Assembly (NCBI GenBank): GCA_030737835.1
Contig: CM060850.1
Coordinates: 9,863,877-9,927,876, forward strand
Reading direction: 5' to 3'
DNA: 64,000 nt
Source of the DNA: Acorus gramineus
Taxonomy: Eukaryota; Streptophyta; Magnoliopsida; Acorales; Acoraceae
Made by a program: the position numbers and the translations under genes. This document shows, piece after piece, positions 1-12,076 of the stretch. Below the pieces are notes generated by a model. That model was not told the DNA's origin. It saw only the letters and a list, made by a program, of their open reading frames with translations, and did no database searches. How positions within the stretch are numbered: position 1 is the first letter of the stretch; each line of letters starts with the position of its first letter.

Positions 1-1386
1 ACATAAAAAGTGGTAAACAAATAAAAATCATATGAGCACCATCCAGTAAATTAGGTTTGATAATAAATTCTCACTCTCTTTTATTTACATAATTATTTAC
101 TTCATCCAGAAATTCAATTGTTTGCTTAATTGGAATAACAATTATCATCCATGGATTGACGAAGCCAAGAAGGCATCAGTCTGAGATGCCTGTGCCCGAT
201 GTCGGTCCCCACAGTCATGGCTTTAACTTTCTACCCTTATCTTCCACTAATTATGGCACCTGATCACGCAGTTCTTCTATGATTAATTTGATAAACACGA
301 TTGATCGTCATGTTTTAAAGACATCATTATTGCATAAGATAAGAGCATTAAAAGTTGGTGAATGAGGTAAAGCTACATTGATGTGTATGCTATGTAGTGA
401 TGATAAAATGACACTCAACCATTCATTTTTTTTTTCTTTTAAGAGAAGTGAACTAAGGCCACATGTTCTTAGGCGTGCCACGCCCTTTCCTCTTTTTTTT
501 CTAGGGTTTCCTCTAAGAAAGAATTTTGCATCTCCTCCCTCTCTCAAAGTGTGAATTTCCTTCAATATATGTTCATACTCCAACTTTAAAAAGGAAGGAA
601 AGGAGACATTGACCTCGAAATCGATGCACTATTCAATTCATTTCGAGTGAGTGAATTTTTGACGCGCGCGAGCTTTTGAGAGGTTCTTCTAAGGTGTTTC
701 TTCTATAAGTAAGTTCATTCAGTGTTTTCTCTTGATTTTGATATGAAAGTACAGAGAACCAAACCTTTCCCTTCTATGACATATTTGTATCCACTATGAC
801 CACTAAAGGTCTTGATTTTTATGAATTTGAACTTCCTTGCCTTTGAGAGTTATATCTTCAAAAACCATCAGTGCTAGCTCAAAAAATGCATGGTTTGAGC
901 AATTCAGATGAAGAACTACTTGATAATTGGTGAACCCATGTGAGTTATGCTTGATTTTGATGAAATATCAACACAATCTAAATGAATTCTCAATATAGCA
1001 TACAATAATATTAACCTCCCTTAGCTTTTGATTTTGATTTTCATGTTCTTGATCCGATCATGAAATTTGGTTGAAGACTCACACCCTCCATGAAAGAATT
1101 TTAGTGGGACAAAGATGATAATGAAACATGAAAGAATCAGTACAAGAGGTCATATCAACAAGTATCACATATAATAAACCTCTTTTATGTGTCGTAGAAC
1201 ATGCATCTGTACTCATTTAATTTAATATCACCAACAACACATAACACAAACAATAATGACTCATGCAATGCATCATTGAAGCAGAAACCAATAAAAGCCA
1301 ATCTGTTTGTGTAGTTGCTGCATTAATTGAAGAATTGGATACACCATCTTCAATGGAGAATCTATGGTGATCATCAGCACCATAAG
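1..1386. other. intergenic / TCP upstream region
   Basis: AT-rich DNA with no convincing gene. Short open frames here have no domain and no start context. The last few hundred bases presumably hold the promoter and 5' UTR of the TCP gene, but I see no clear TATA box that I would commit to. Confidence 0.5.
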
Positions 1387-2181
1387 ATGATAAGGAACCA
1401 AAGAGAACAGGCCAACAAACAAGAAGGCGAAACGACGACGACGAACAATGGCAAGTCCCCCAGACTCTGGCCAAGCCTAAAGAATCCACGAATCGTGTGC
1501 GTATCGCGAGCCTCGAAAGGGAAAGACAGGCACAGCAAGGTCACCACAGTGAAGGGGTTGAGGGACCGTCGGGTAAGGCTATCCGTCCCGACCGCAATTC
1601 AGCTCTACGACCTCCAAGACCGGCTCGGTCTGAGCCAGCCTAGCAAGGTCGTCGATTGGTTGATCGAATCCACGCAAGAGGAGATCAACAAGCTCCCCCC
1701 ACTTCAACTGCCCGTGGTGGAATTCACCCACTACACTCATGGGACCACCCATTCTCAAGCCGTCGAAAACATAGATGGCGAAAACAAGTTCCTACACTGG
1801 GGGAAGACCAAAGAAGGCCTAATTGGGGATGACACAGTTCACAAACCAAGTAACTATTCTTCTCCTCCTCCTACTAACAATGTTGGGTTTGGCCCTTATT
1901 ATCATTGGGACACTGGTTCGAGTGCCTGCTTTGGAGGATTTGTTTCCCAATCCGAAGAAATGGCGCCTACAATGACCAGCATTACAGGACCTCAGCTCGT
2001 GTTGTATCCCCCATTCTTCTCTCCATATGTTGCGACTAATGTCGCATCGTCGGATTACGATCAGAGGCCGATGAATCTCTTCCAAATTGCTAGTTCGGGG
2101 CAACAGGAGCTCTTCGCGAACCCAATCGCTTCGATGATCCACTTGAAACACGATGAAGAATCATCACGTGCGAGACGATGA
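1387..2181 (+). CDS. CIN-type class II TCP transcription factor (TCP5/TCP13/TCP17 clade)
   Basis: Single-exon 264-residue nuclear DNA-binding protein. The TCP domain (non-canonical bHLH) lies at about residues 45-103: basic region [18 protein letters not shown], then helix-loop-helix with [20 protein letters not shown] and ending [10 protein letters not shown]. The [19 protein letters not shown] lead-in is typical of the TCP5/13/17 group of class II CIN factors, which restrain cell proliferation in leaf and petal margins. The frame is open further upstream to about 1327 but the first ATG is at 1387, so I start there. I see no miR319 target site, as expected for this clade. The C-terminal half is low-complexity and poorly conserved. 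The start choice is the main uncertainty. Confidence 0.92.
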   Translation: MIRNQREQANKQEGETTTTNNGKSPRLWPSLKNPRIVCVSRASKGKDRHSKVTTVKGLRDRRVRLSVPTAIQLYDLQDRLGLSQPSKVVDWLIESTQEEINKLPPLQLPVVEFTHYTHGTTHSQAVENIDGENKFLHWGKTKEGLIGDDTVHKPSNYSSPPPTNNVGFGPYYHWDTGSSACFGGFVSQSEEMAPTMTSITGPQLVLYPPFFSPYVATNVASSDYDQRPMNLFQIASSGQQELFANPIASMIHLKHDEESSRARR

Positions 2182-4803
2182 TGGTGATGAAGGTACTGTT
2201 GCATAATTCAAGCCATTAATTGTTGCTGTTGTTATTGTTGTTTCTTTTGAATCAGTACTTGAAAGGCACATTTGGTGTGTGTGTGTGTGTGTTGATGACT
2301 TGATGTAGGGACCATTTGGTTTTTTTTCTTTCTGTTGTGTGTTTGTGATTGGTTTTGTTTCAGATTTGGAGGGAAAGAAAGACTATATACAGATGAGATC
2401 TTTCTCATCAACATCAGAGAACAGTTTTTTTTTTTTTTTTGGTTATGACTTTATGATGTTTCAGTTTTAAAAGTTGTTTGTAATAAAATATATATTATAT
2501 TATAAAGTTTGAGTTGGTTAGTATTGGTTTTTTTGTCATGCAAGAATCTCTTTTTTGCCTCACCAGTAGGCTACTCCCCATGACTTTTGGGAGGAAAAGC
2601 TTATATTAATATATATATTCATGTCTCATGGACCTACTATAGATAGACATCTAAGCATGTAAATCTTTGCTTCAGGGTTCGCTTTCCAATGCCAAAAATG
2701 TAAGGTTATGTCAAGCGCTCTTTCTCTCTCCCTCTCCCCTTCCCCCCCCTATCTGTAATGTGTTGGTAGGGGATTTGTCTGTACTGCATCCCATTGTTTT
2801 TATCTATCTCTAATAATATATATTAGCTGACACAACATTATCTTAAATGTTTAATACATGAGATTTATGATATTTTTTTTATCACATATCAGTCAGTCAT
2901 TAAAGAAGGATCGACCAGAAAAATCAAGGGACTGTTTAGATATAAGACGTCAAACACTAGATTTCTTATACGTAGCTTTTTAGAACCATCAAATATTAGG
3001 ATGCGTTCAAAACAATTTTGAACCCGATTACTACCTTGTTTGACTTTATATACTGCGTGTCTGCATGGTGGAGCGAGGTTGTAGGTCTAGATTACCATCA
3101 CACCCCTCCTTATGTAATATAATTAAGAAAGTGCTTAGTTGAAATTAAAACAAAAGTGTACGGGCAAAATAGTTTTTTAGGACATTGGGGTTGATAAGAT
3201 ATGATGCGTTTCAAAAAGCGTTATTGTTTTAAAGCGTTTCGAAATGTTTGGTTTATACAAAAAAAAAAAAAGTGAAACATTCATATCTGAGTTACAAATG
3301 CTAGGTACTATTTGTTATGATTCTACGCTACAAAAGCTGTTACATCTCATATCCAAAGGAGTCCTAAAATGATTCAACATTAAGTAGATTTACATCAATC
3401 AATCTCCTCTGCACAAAAAAAAAAAAATGCTTGAGAGAGAGAGAGAGAAATCCATTGTCCAAAGCAGGGTTGTCTTCAGATTAGTGTTCATGCAGGCACT
3501 ATGTACATGAATGATCTTTCATCATTGGCACTTTGGCTTTAATCGTAGCATTTGATGTGAAGGTCTCATGCTCTTCATTTATTCCACTAAACAAAGATCT
3601 ACACAGATAAAAGAAGGTTTGCAGAGGAGAGGGAGAGAGAGAACTTAATGTGTAGGTAACACGAGATCCAATATTGCAATGTGAAGAGAGAGAGAGAGAG
3701 ATGAAAGTAGGGAATGCAGAGGTATCCAGAGAGAATGGTGTGCATGAAAGAGAGTGCACAGTATACAACGTATCTGATCTGGGTAAACTATAAGCCTATT
3801 ATTACAATAGTCCAAAAGTGTGTGCTACATTTAGGGTTTCATGAGGTGGAGGTGTTTGGTCCACCTAGTTTTTTCAGAGGGACCACACTACCCTGTAAGG
3901 ATTTGGTCCCCCTCGTAGGGTTTTTTTTTTTTTCCTCTTCTTTAATTTGTTGATCTGACCAGCATATATATGAATGCATATCCATTATTTGTCCTTTGCG
4001 CATGGACATAGGATAGGGCATCTTATGTGTTTTGGATGGATGAAGTTTACTTCACTTTAAAGACAGTTTCATAATTGTAGTCGAGAATAAGATTTCTTTT
4101 TTAAAAAAAATTCAATCCAGATAGATTTTAAAAATAAAAAATTTGAAATGAAGACAAGAATAAAGAATTTAAAACGTAATTTTTCTACTGAAATCTCTTT
4201 TTAATAGGATAACAGAGGTATCCTCTCGACTTGGGTTCCAGTTTCGTCGACTTGGAAAGATTTGATCCATAAAAATAATATTAAAAAGTAATTTTTCTTG
4301 GTGTTCAAAAATTTTAAAATGTATTGTGATTATGAAAGTGACCACATGAATAACTGTTTATGATATTTTACTTGTGTTTTATGGGATCCGTTTGAAAACA
4401 CGGATCAAAAAAATGTAATTTTTAAAATAAAACTGTTTTAAAATCCGATAGTAATTCATACATCACACACACTAATTTATCAATAAAAGACAAAAAAATT
4501 AATAATGATGAGATAATAACAACACATTCAAATGTCAATTTTCTTCCGGTATAATATGTATCCCATAGTACCAATCTATGCAAACCATAGTACCAATCTA
4601 TGCAAACACTGGTAGGGCTTATTTGACGTTGATTCTTATTCTCATTCTGCTGGAATACTAAAAAAAATTGTGTTTAGAATACTTCATTTTATGTTTATTT
4701 TTAGACAATGCAGGCTAAATTTTTCCTTCCACGAAATTTACCAGAATTAGATTACTAAGAATGAAGAATTCTCCTTGAGCTGGAGTTACCAAACATATCT
4801 TTG
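2182..4803. other. TCP 3' flank and intergenic DNA
   Basis: Starts with the probable 3' UTR of the TCP gene (AT-rich, with a GT run at about 2274-2291 and AATAAA-like stretches near 2480). No gene seen. Contains GA runs near 3434 and 3686, a 22-bp unit repeated twice in tandem at 4563-4606, and a possible MITE at about 2929-3367 whose ends (GGACTGTTTAGATATAAGA and the complement of CATATCCAAAGGAGTCC) are imperfectly inverted but lack a clear target duplication. Confidence 0.4.
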
Positions 4804-5101
4804 GGGTTAGTTTGGCAAGTGGTTAAGGTTTTGAGGATAAGTTATCCTAATTTTAGGGGATGAAAAATCTATCAATTTTTTTTATATTTACATTTGTCAA
4901 AATTAGGATAAAACGTAAAAAAAAATGATATCCTAGTATTTATGTGGAACAAAATATCCTCATTTCTACTTCAAAATTAGGACAACTGTCGCAGTTTATC
5001 TTGATTATTTTTTATACCAAACAGAGATAAATTGTCCTCTCACTCACTTATCCTCATAATTGCCTCTTATTCCACCACTTATCCTCTTATCAAACCAACC
5101 C
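4804..5101. mobile_element. Tourist-like (PIF/Harbinger) MITE
   Basis: A 298-bp element with inverted ends: GGGTTAGTTTGG at the left and the complement of CAAACCAACCC at the right. Flanks are TTG on the left and TTA on the right, an imperfect form of the 3-bp TTA target duplication typical of PIF/Harbinger. The interior is rich in GGATAAG/CTTATCC motifs, shared with the MITE at 9766. No coding capacity. Confidence 0.6.
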
Positions 5102-5191
5102 TTATTAGTGTCCAAATGAAGGTTATAATTTCATAATGCCCGGAGCTAAGGCAAAAACACAAAGGAACTGGGCATTAAGTTTTATCATCAT

Positions 5192-6043
5192 TGTAGAAGA
5201 TCAAATATGTCAAACAATAGAATAAGGGATAGAGTTGCATAAGTAGAAGGAAATTAGGCATAGATATGACGGTTGGTAATCAATAGGCAATCCCGACCAG
5301 GAAAGCCCACAACAAAGGCCCAACGGCCCAAATTACCACGTGTCCTAAGCAGGCCCACATCCTCCATCAGGTCGGACTGATGGATAGCTTAGTCGGACTC
5401 TCGCAGATCGGTCAACCAATTCCTGACCTACCGAGGTCAGACAAATGGTGTTGCCCGACCAGGCTATAGCGGATGAGTGCAAAAATCCGACCAAAAGTAT
5501 GACCTGTCAAACCATAAAATCAGGACTGATACGTAGGACGACCATGCAACCACAACGGTAAGATAACAACAGACCAAGGGAATATTCTCTGATGCTGAAA
5601 AAGGACTAGTTGTCAAAAAATCAGTTTCGATGTGGCAATCCCAAGGTTACAAGTGTCCCCAGATCCAAGAGCCACGTCGATATTCCATTTCACGATATGT
5701 TCACCCCTCAAAGTTAAGCTCGACACGCTCTTTCTCGAGTATAAAAGGGGGGACATATCTTCTTTCTGAAGGTATGCACTCTCTCCCCCTCTTTTACTCA
5801 AGAATTTTAAGACCTTTTTCATCGAAACCCACTTACTTGAGTATCGGAGGGGCGTTAGCCGACACCACACTGGTGTGAGTTGCAGGTGAATAAAGCCGGG
5901 GATGAAGGAGGGCGGTGAGCCGACGAAGTCATGCCTTGGATCGCGAAGAGAGGTTCGTCAAAGCTTCTTCTTGGATCTACATCTAAAGCCCGGATCGACA
6001 CTGATTCGACCTAAGAGGGGAAGACCTGATTTTATCCCCCACA
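5192..6043 (+). mobile_element. probable solo LTR of a Ty3/gypsy-type element
   Basis: About 850 bp beginning TGTAG and ending CCACA, flanked by near-identical 5-bp repeats (ATCAT and ATCAG). Inside are features typical of a gypsy LTR: a TATA box (TATAAAAGGGG at about 5740), a CT-rich leader, and the family-typical GAGTATCGGAGGGGCGTTAGCCGACACC stretch followed by a GCAGGTGAATAAAGCC segment. No internal gag/pol sequence and no second LTR are seen, so it is a recombined relic. The exact left boundary is uncertain. Confidence 0.6.
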
Positions 6044-8628
6044 ATCAGTATCATCATCATGTTGTAAACTTGTAATGATACTTAAACATTGATTTTGAAA
6101 ATATCTGGCTTCCAATCCATGCCGACACTGTGATCAATCTATAATTGATAAAAAAAAAAAAAAATGTATTGCATGATTTCATCTACGCCAAAAAAAGGAA
6201 ATGCTACCATAATCACTCTTTCAAGGTACTATTACTCAGATCTGCAGAACTGTGTAAGTACAGATTAATTAGTAGTGCCATCACTGTAGAATAAAGTCCT
6301 CTACCTACGAAAGGACCAAAAAATTGTTTGTCACCCAACCATTCAATACTGGATATACATATTCATGGATTTCAATCACAAGATACATAGAATGTTATAC
6401 TATTTTCATTCATTGGTCCATCTTTTCTTCTTTTTTTTTCCAATTAATGCGCGACGCGACACAGTCAATTGTCGCGCACTATTAAAGAGGAAACAATGAA
6501 TCATACCATATTTTTGCCTCTTGGATCATCAATGTAATCAATGTGTGTCTGTGAGAGAGTGAGTGGCAATATCAAATCTGGAGAAGCAATTTCTGCTTCT
6601 TGTGTTAATAACAGTACAGCCTAGCATACTGAGGTCCCAATCCATTCAAAAAAAAATATCAACATTGTTCAATGAGCCTGTCAATTACTATCTGCACTTA
6701 CCAACATTGTATTAAAACAAAGAATTGATTGAGATTTGTTATGCATAAAATTTAATGCAGAACGAATCATATACTGTTGAGCTTCGTGTTCATCCAAGCT
6801 TAGGTTATTTTAAGTTTACAAAGAGCATTAGTTCATGTTATCTTTTGTTTTTTTACTAATGAACATTAAGGGAAAAAAAGACCCCAAAAAAGGAAAAAAA
6901 TTTTCTTTCGTGTTTTCTCTCTCATCATCTCTGCATTCTTTTATTTTACATTTTGGATTTCTCTCTCATCACTTTGCATTCTTTTATTTTACGTTTTCCA
7001 TGTGGTATTAGAGAGAGGTTGAGAGTTTGGATCTTTTAGTTAGACTGACTATGATCTTCTATTCCATTTTTTGCTAAAAATATTCTTTTATGGTCGATTC
7101 AATAAAATCCTATTTGAAACATCTTCCCTTATTCAGCTTATGATCTTTCTTTTTTTCTTTTAAACATTCCATTCAAGTGCTTATTGGAAGAGATCAATAC
7201 AGATCTAATCTAGTGGGCCATAGTGATGGATTCTTAAAGAAAAACCACCAATTTACTGCTATGGATATTATATATCAAGATTCAAGAAAAAACTTATATT
7301 ATATAATCCATCATATGCTTCTTCTTTTTTATAAAGAATGTATTGAGATTAATAGATAAAATCAAAATATCAACCATATGTTTTGATTAACAAACCAAAA
7401 TATGATTCAGATTTGTTTTTAACTGTTTATCCAATCATAGGTTACTTTTATTGGCAAGTGCATCTTAGGTTCTTTGAAGTTATAAATTAATCTTTTTATT
7501 AATGAAAACAAAAGAAACATGTAACTTCCAATCTCTCTCCTTTTATCTCCTTATTATAATTTTAGATTTCCTACACTGACATCTAAAATATAAGTTGTTC
7601 ACCATGAATAAACTCTTCAAATCCTACACAAACACACACACATTCTAATCTTAATATGTTGAAATATATTGGATGTGATGAGTATACATTAGGTTTCACC
7701 TGCACAATGTATCCTGCTAACATGGTTTCATTTTGTTTGTCTGATTGAAGCTGTTTAAGGATCTAACTCATCATCAAGACAAATTCAATGTTAATGGGAT
7801 TGCAGTTTCTGATGCCAAAGAAGAATAATGAACAATTATTCCTCTTTCAAATCATTATCATCAGAGGACTCTTCTTGAGCTCCTCCTCAAAGACCTCATT
7901 TGAAGAAAAAATTATATGACCTATAGCAGAAGTTGTGATCACTGATCACATAATTTATAATTGCATATAGAGGATATGGTGTGTGTGTGTGTACATATCA
8001 CATGCAACTACATAGTTAACACATTAATATATGGGGGTGTTTCATGCATTTCACACGCAATTAATTGCAGTATTGCACAAGGTGATCAAGTTGGCAAAAG
8101 TTTTGCCAATGGTTGATGTTGTTGTCCTTGTTGTGGTTCCATTTGCAACCCTCAGTGCATTGAATTTTTTAAAACCATACACTTGTCTAGAATAGTAAAT
8201 ACTTTTGATAAAAATGTAACACGTAGTTGAATAGATAGAATGCTTTTTCTTTCCTTTTTTTTTTTTTAAATCATATACCAATCTAACCTAGTATAGACTA
8301 GAGTGGGGGTTAAGAGTTGGAGGGCATGCCCTAATGGTAAATGGGTAGAAATTTTTGTGTTTTTATGACTTGAATAAAAAGAGCATTGTACTTTGTTAGA
8401 TGAAGGTTTTTTTTTTTTTTACTTAAAAGGGCATATATAGGTTAGTTGAAGTAAACATTTCATCTTTTAAATACTTCATTTATATTAAGTATATACATTT
8501 TAAAAAAAATTCAAAACTTGTTAAAGAGCTAAAAATAAGTCCCTAAAATTATTATTTAGAATTGCGATATCTTATATACAACTTCAGTTACTTCACATGC
8601 AGAACCGCAGATATATGTTTTGTTATAA
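6044..8628. other. intergenic DNA, no gene seen
   Basis: AT-rich sequence without recognisable coding regions. A roughly 43-bp TCTCTCATCA...TTTTATTTTAC unit occurs twice in tandem at about 6915-7000. A short inverted repeat (TGCGCGAC ... GTCGCGCA) lies near 6448-6479. A GT run lies at about 7978-7991. Confidence 0.4.
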
Positions 8629-8929
8629 GAGCATCTCCAATGGAGAACTCTAAAATGGAGTCTCAAAATATATTAAAAAAATGAAAAAGTGAGTTTAGAG
8701 TCTCACTACTCATTCATCAACTCCAACCACAATCTCTATTTTCATCTCTATTCTATTTTTTTATATTTTTTAATAAAAATTTAATTTATCATATCTCTCT
8801 TATTTTTTTGATGTATTATACATAATTGAGGTTTATTAGCGAAATTTAAAATCCGTAGAAGTTAATATTATTAGTTCCGGACCAAGTGACCAGTAAACTT
8901 ATCAGTTATTCTAAACTGATTTCTGTACC

Positions 8930-9040
8930 CGAAACACCTGTATTCGTATATAGATGAAATATATGCATCCAAAAAACCTGTATTTGTATCTTATTAAAAT
9001 ATATGTATCCGAGAAACTTGTATTCGTATCTGATTAAAAT
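8930..9040. repeat. three-copy short tandem repeat
   Basis: Three degenerate copies of an approximately 54-bp unit with the pattern ATG-ATCC-AAA-CCTGTATTCGTATCT. They lie inside the Harbinger-type element and have no coding meaning that I can see. Confidence 0.5.
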
Positions 9041-9440
9041 AATATTATAATATTTTCTATTATTCATAATATATTTATATTTATATTCCATACCCCACTC
9101 ATTTTATGATGGATCTGGATCATGTCTTATTATGTGCTGTTGTGTTTTGTTGTTGTGCTTTATTTAATATTTCATGTATTTTCTTTTGTTGTATTATCAG
9201 TTTCGATTAGAATAAACTCATTTTAGAACATAAGTGTAAATAATAATTAATATAATATTAATGTAAAAAAATAAAAAATATATTAAATATATAACATTTT
9301 TAAACATATGTTAAACATATTCAATATTAGACTCATTTGAATCGTATCGACGACATCTATCCAATGGTATCAATTTTATGAAAATTAAACTTATATTATA
9401 GAAGTTATCAAACATTATTAAAAAAAAAAAAATAACAAAC

Positions 9441-9483
9441 CTCCATATTTGGAGGCTCAAACAGTGAGCCTCCAAATATGGAG
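9441..9483. repeat. perfect 19-bp hairpin
   Basis: CTCCATATTTGGAGGCTCA at 9441-9459 is followed after 5 nt by its exact reverse complement at 9465-9483. It sits near the right end of the Harbinger-type element. Confidence 0.9.
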
Positions 9484-9765
9484 TCTCATTTAGTGGCCTC
9501 TAAAATAGAGGTTGTTTTTGGCTATCGGTTGGAGAGAAAATATACTCCAAAATGAAGATATAGAGTACCATTGGAGTTGCTCTAAAATATGATTTTTTTT
9601 TCCCGTAAAAGGTACATATAATTCATTGGTATCTATCCATCCAAGCACAACCAAACAACACAAAGCAGTATAATTCACAATCCAAATTCCATTATAGCTC
9701 ACTACCATTGCAAGATAATAATGAAAAAATGCGAGAAAAACAGTGATTCCTAAAATCACTTTTTA

Positions 9766-10267
9766 GGCCTACTTTGACATAGGAACAAGGGGTTAGGATA
9801 AAGAAAAAATTAGGTTAAATAATTTATTATCCCATATGGTATATAAAAAAGGAGGATAAGTATGGACAATTGTTCACATTTTGAAATAAAAAATGGAGAT
9901 AGTTTGTTCTAGGTAAAATATGGAACAGACTTTGTCATAATTTTTTATCCCTATTTTATAAAATTGGGATAACATTTATGAGTACTCTTCCCAAAATAAA
10001 AAACAAAAACCAAAATAAAATAAAAAAATGTGTTCCACTAAACAACATTAATACCCCCAATAATAGGAAGGATAGATTTTATATTTTTTTAAAAAAATTG
10101 AAGTTATCCCATATTTGATCCAAATGCAAGATTGAGGATAAGAACACAAAAAAAAAGGATAATAAAAAGCATTAACAAATACAAATCTGAATAAAAATAA
10201 TAGATTTTTTATCCTCATAAATTAGACTAACTTATCCTAAAAATTTATCTCTTTACCAAACTAGGCC
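9766..10267. mobile_element. Tourist-like (PIF/Harbinger) MITE
   Basis: A 502-bp AT-rich element with ends GGCCTACTTTG and the complement of CAAACTAGGCC, flanked by TTA on both sides (9763-9765 and 10268-10270). Subterminal GGATAA/TTATCC motifs resemble the MITE at 4804. Non-coding. Confidence 0.78.
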
Positions 10268-10270
10268 TTA

Positions 10271-11669
10271 TAGTCCCAACATGTTTTGATTTTTTTTTTA
10301 AAAGATAAATACTAGCCTAATGAAATGCATACCTTCACAAAAATTGATGTAATTGCTTGAATGAATTAAAGGCATATTTTTTACATTTATCCTAACTACT
10401 ATACGCTAACCTAACCCAGTATATGCTAGATTATGGGAAGTATATATGTTAGGGCTGCAGTATTGATTGGGTGTATCAGCACCCTTGCAGGATATTAAGT
10501 GGATTGGCAGTCTCAGTTTTCCATTGGACCTGACTGGATAACAAATGTAGACAAAAACGAGCCCAAAATTTTTACAAAAATTAGTCCACATTTGGTTTGG
10601 GCCAAGCTTTCAATGCTATGCCACCATTGCCCATAGCCCATAAAAAAGATGGCCATGCTGCCATGGTCATATATATATATAACAGGCATTCAAGATATTC
10701 AGAAGCATATAAAAAGCTTATTATTAAAACAATCAATCAGAATGATATGTTCAAAAAAATTAAAAAAACACATTGTTATTATTATTGACAAACTGTTGCT
10801 CCTCCTCTCACAGTGTTTTGATCAAGGTGGAAAGGAAATCAAGAAAAAAAAAGGGAGGATTGAAGAATGATGAAATCAATACCACTTTTAAGGCAGAGAG
10901 ACGATTAAAAACACTGGTCGATCGACAGCAAAAACTGTGGCACCTGGTAAAAACATAAATGGGAAAAAATTTCAGTATCACAAAGACACAAACTCAGAAA
11001 AATGGAGCAGAAAACTAATAGCGTGTATCTACAACCAGAAATGTCGATGCTTTTACAAAAGTGTCCGTAGTAATTTGAGTCATCCAACCTATTGAAGTGT
11101 GATCTAAACATTTACAATTGGTGGGTCTTGTGCAACAGAAACCATTGCATGTTTATTCCTTGTGCATCGAAGAGTTTAGTATTTTCATCACTGACCGACC
11201 ATCTCCTATTTCTTTGATTAATCAAAGAAATATTTGTATAGGCTTAACAACTATAAAACACCACCATTTAAAAAAAAAAAAAAAACATAAAAAGCACATT
11301 CCCATTCGATCCACTGCGAGAGACCTTTAGAACTAACTAGCATTGTAAGACACAACTTCAATGAATTGGATGCAATGGGAGTCAATTGTGTACACCAGAT
11401 GAACTTGCCACAAAAGTAAAAACTGTCATGATTGATTTCAGATTCCCCATTTATCAGATTAAAAACAATGAGATTTTTTTATAAATTTAAAATAATAGTT
11501 GTCACGCACTTCTGATAGGTACACAATATTGGCCAATACGTATCCAATATTCCTCTAAAATGAATGGAGTTGTTCCCAGGGAAAGACCCACATCAGGCAT
11601 CTTCAGCTCAACTCCACTCATATTTATTCATATTCCCTTCCCCCGGGGTGTGACTTTAGGTTATTTACT
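10271..11669. other. intergenic DNA, no gene seen
   Basis: Several 60-70 codon open frames occur, but they overlap one another on both strands and show no recognisable domain. A perfect 26-bp palindrome is centred at 11219/11220. Confidence 0.4.
11207..11232. repeat. perfect 26-bp palindrome
   Basis: TATTTCTTTGATT followed directly by its reverse complement, with no spacer. It is an isolated signal in otherwise unremarkable intergenic DNA. Confidence 0.9.
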
Positions 11670-12076
11670 CCCGATAGCTATACTGGAAAAGATAACAATC
11701 CAGACTGAATAAACAACTTTTTATTTGATTGTTTTTTTTTGTTATTCTCATTGGGAAACATAAAAATGATTTTTTTATTGTTTGATTCACCTTGGATAAA
11801 GTGATGATAAATGGTTAATAAGGGATGAATAAGAGTTTATGATTTTTTAAATGACAATTATACCCCCTGGGAATAGTGTGAGAGATATATGATTGATTTG
11901 ATAGATGTGACAGTTTTTAGAATCTGTGTGAGTCTGTTAGGTGAGATAAATTTTTTAAAATGACAAAGAAGAGTATTTTTATTCATTGGTATAGATAAGC
12001 CTTGATAAGCAATTCCAACATTTCCTTAGAATAGTTATCAGGCTTTATCCTAGCTTATCCAGACATAACTATCGGG
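11670..12076. mobile_element. probable MITE, superfamily unclear
   Basis: About 407 bp between CCCGATAGCTATACTGG and the complement of CCAGACATAACTATCGGG. The two termini match at CCCGATAG-TAT and both have GGATAAG-type subterminal motifs. I could not settle a clean target duplication, so superfamily and exact ends are uncertain. Confidence 0.5.

Larger units (their letters stand above)
8629..9582. mobile_element. PIF/Harbinger-type element (GAGCATCTCCAATGG ends)
   Basis: A 954-bp element whose termini are GAGCATCTCCAATGG and the complement of CCATTGGAGTTGCTC, flanked on both sides by TAA (8626-8628 and 9583-9585), the 3-bp duplication of PIF/Harbinger elements. No transposase is seen. The interior has a three-copy 54-bp repeat at about 8930-9040 (CCTGTATTCGTAT motif) and a perfect hairpin at 9441-9483. 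Confidence 0.75.

Noticed and set aside
6448-6479. Small inverted repeat TGCGCGAC...GTCGCGCA as a MITE
   Set aside because: Only about 32 bp in all, no flanking duplication that I can identify.
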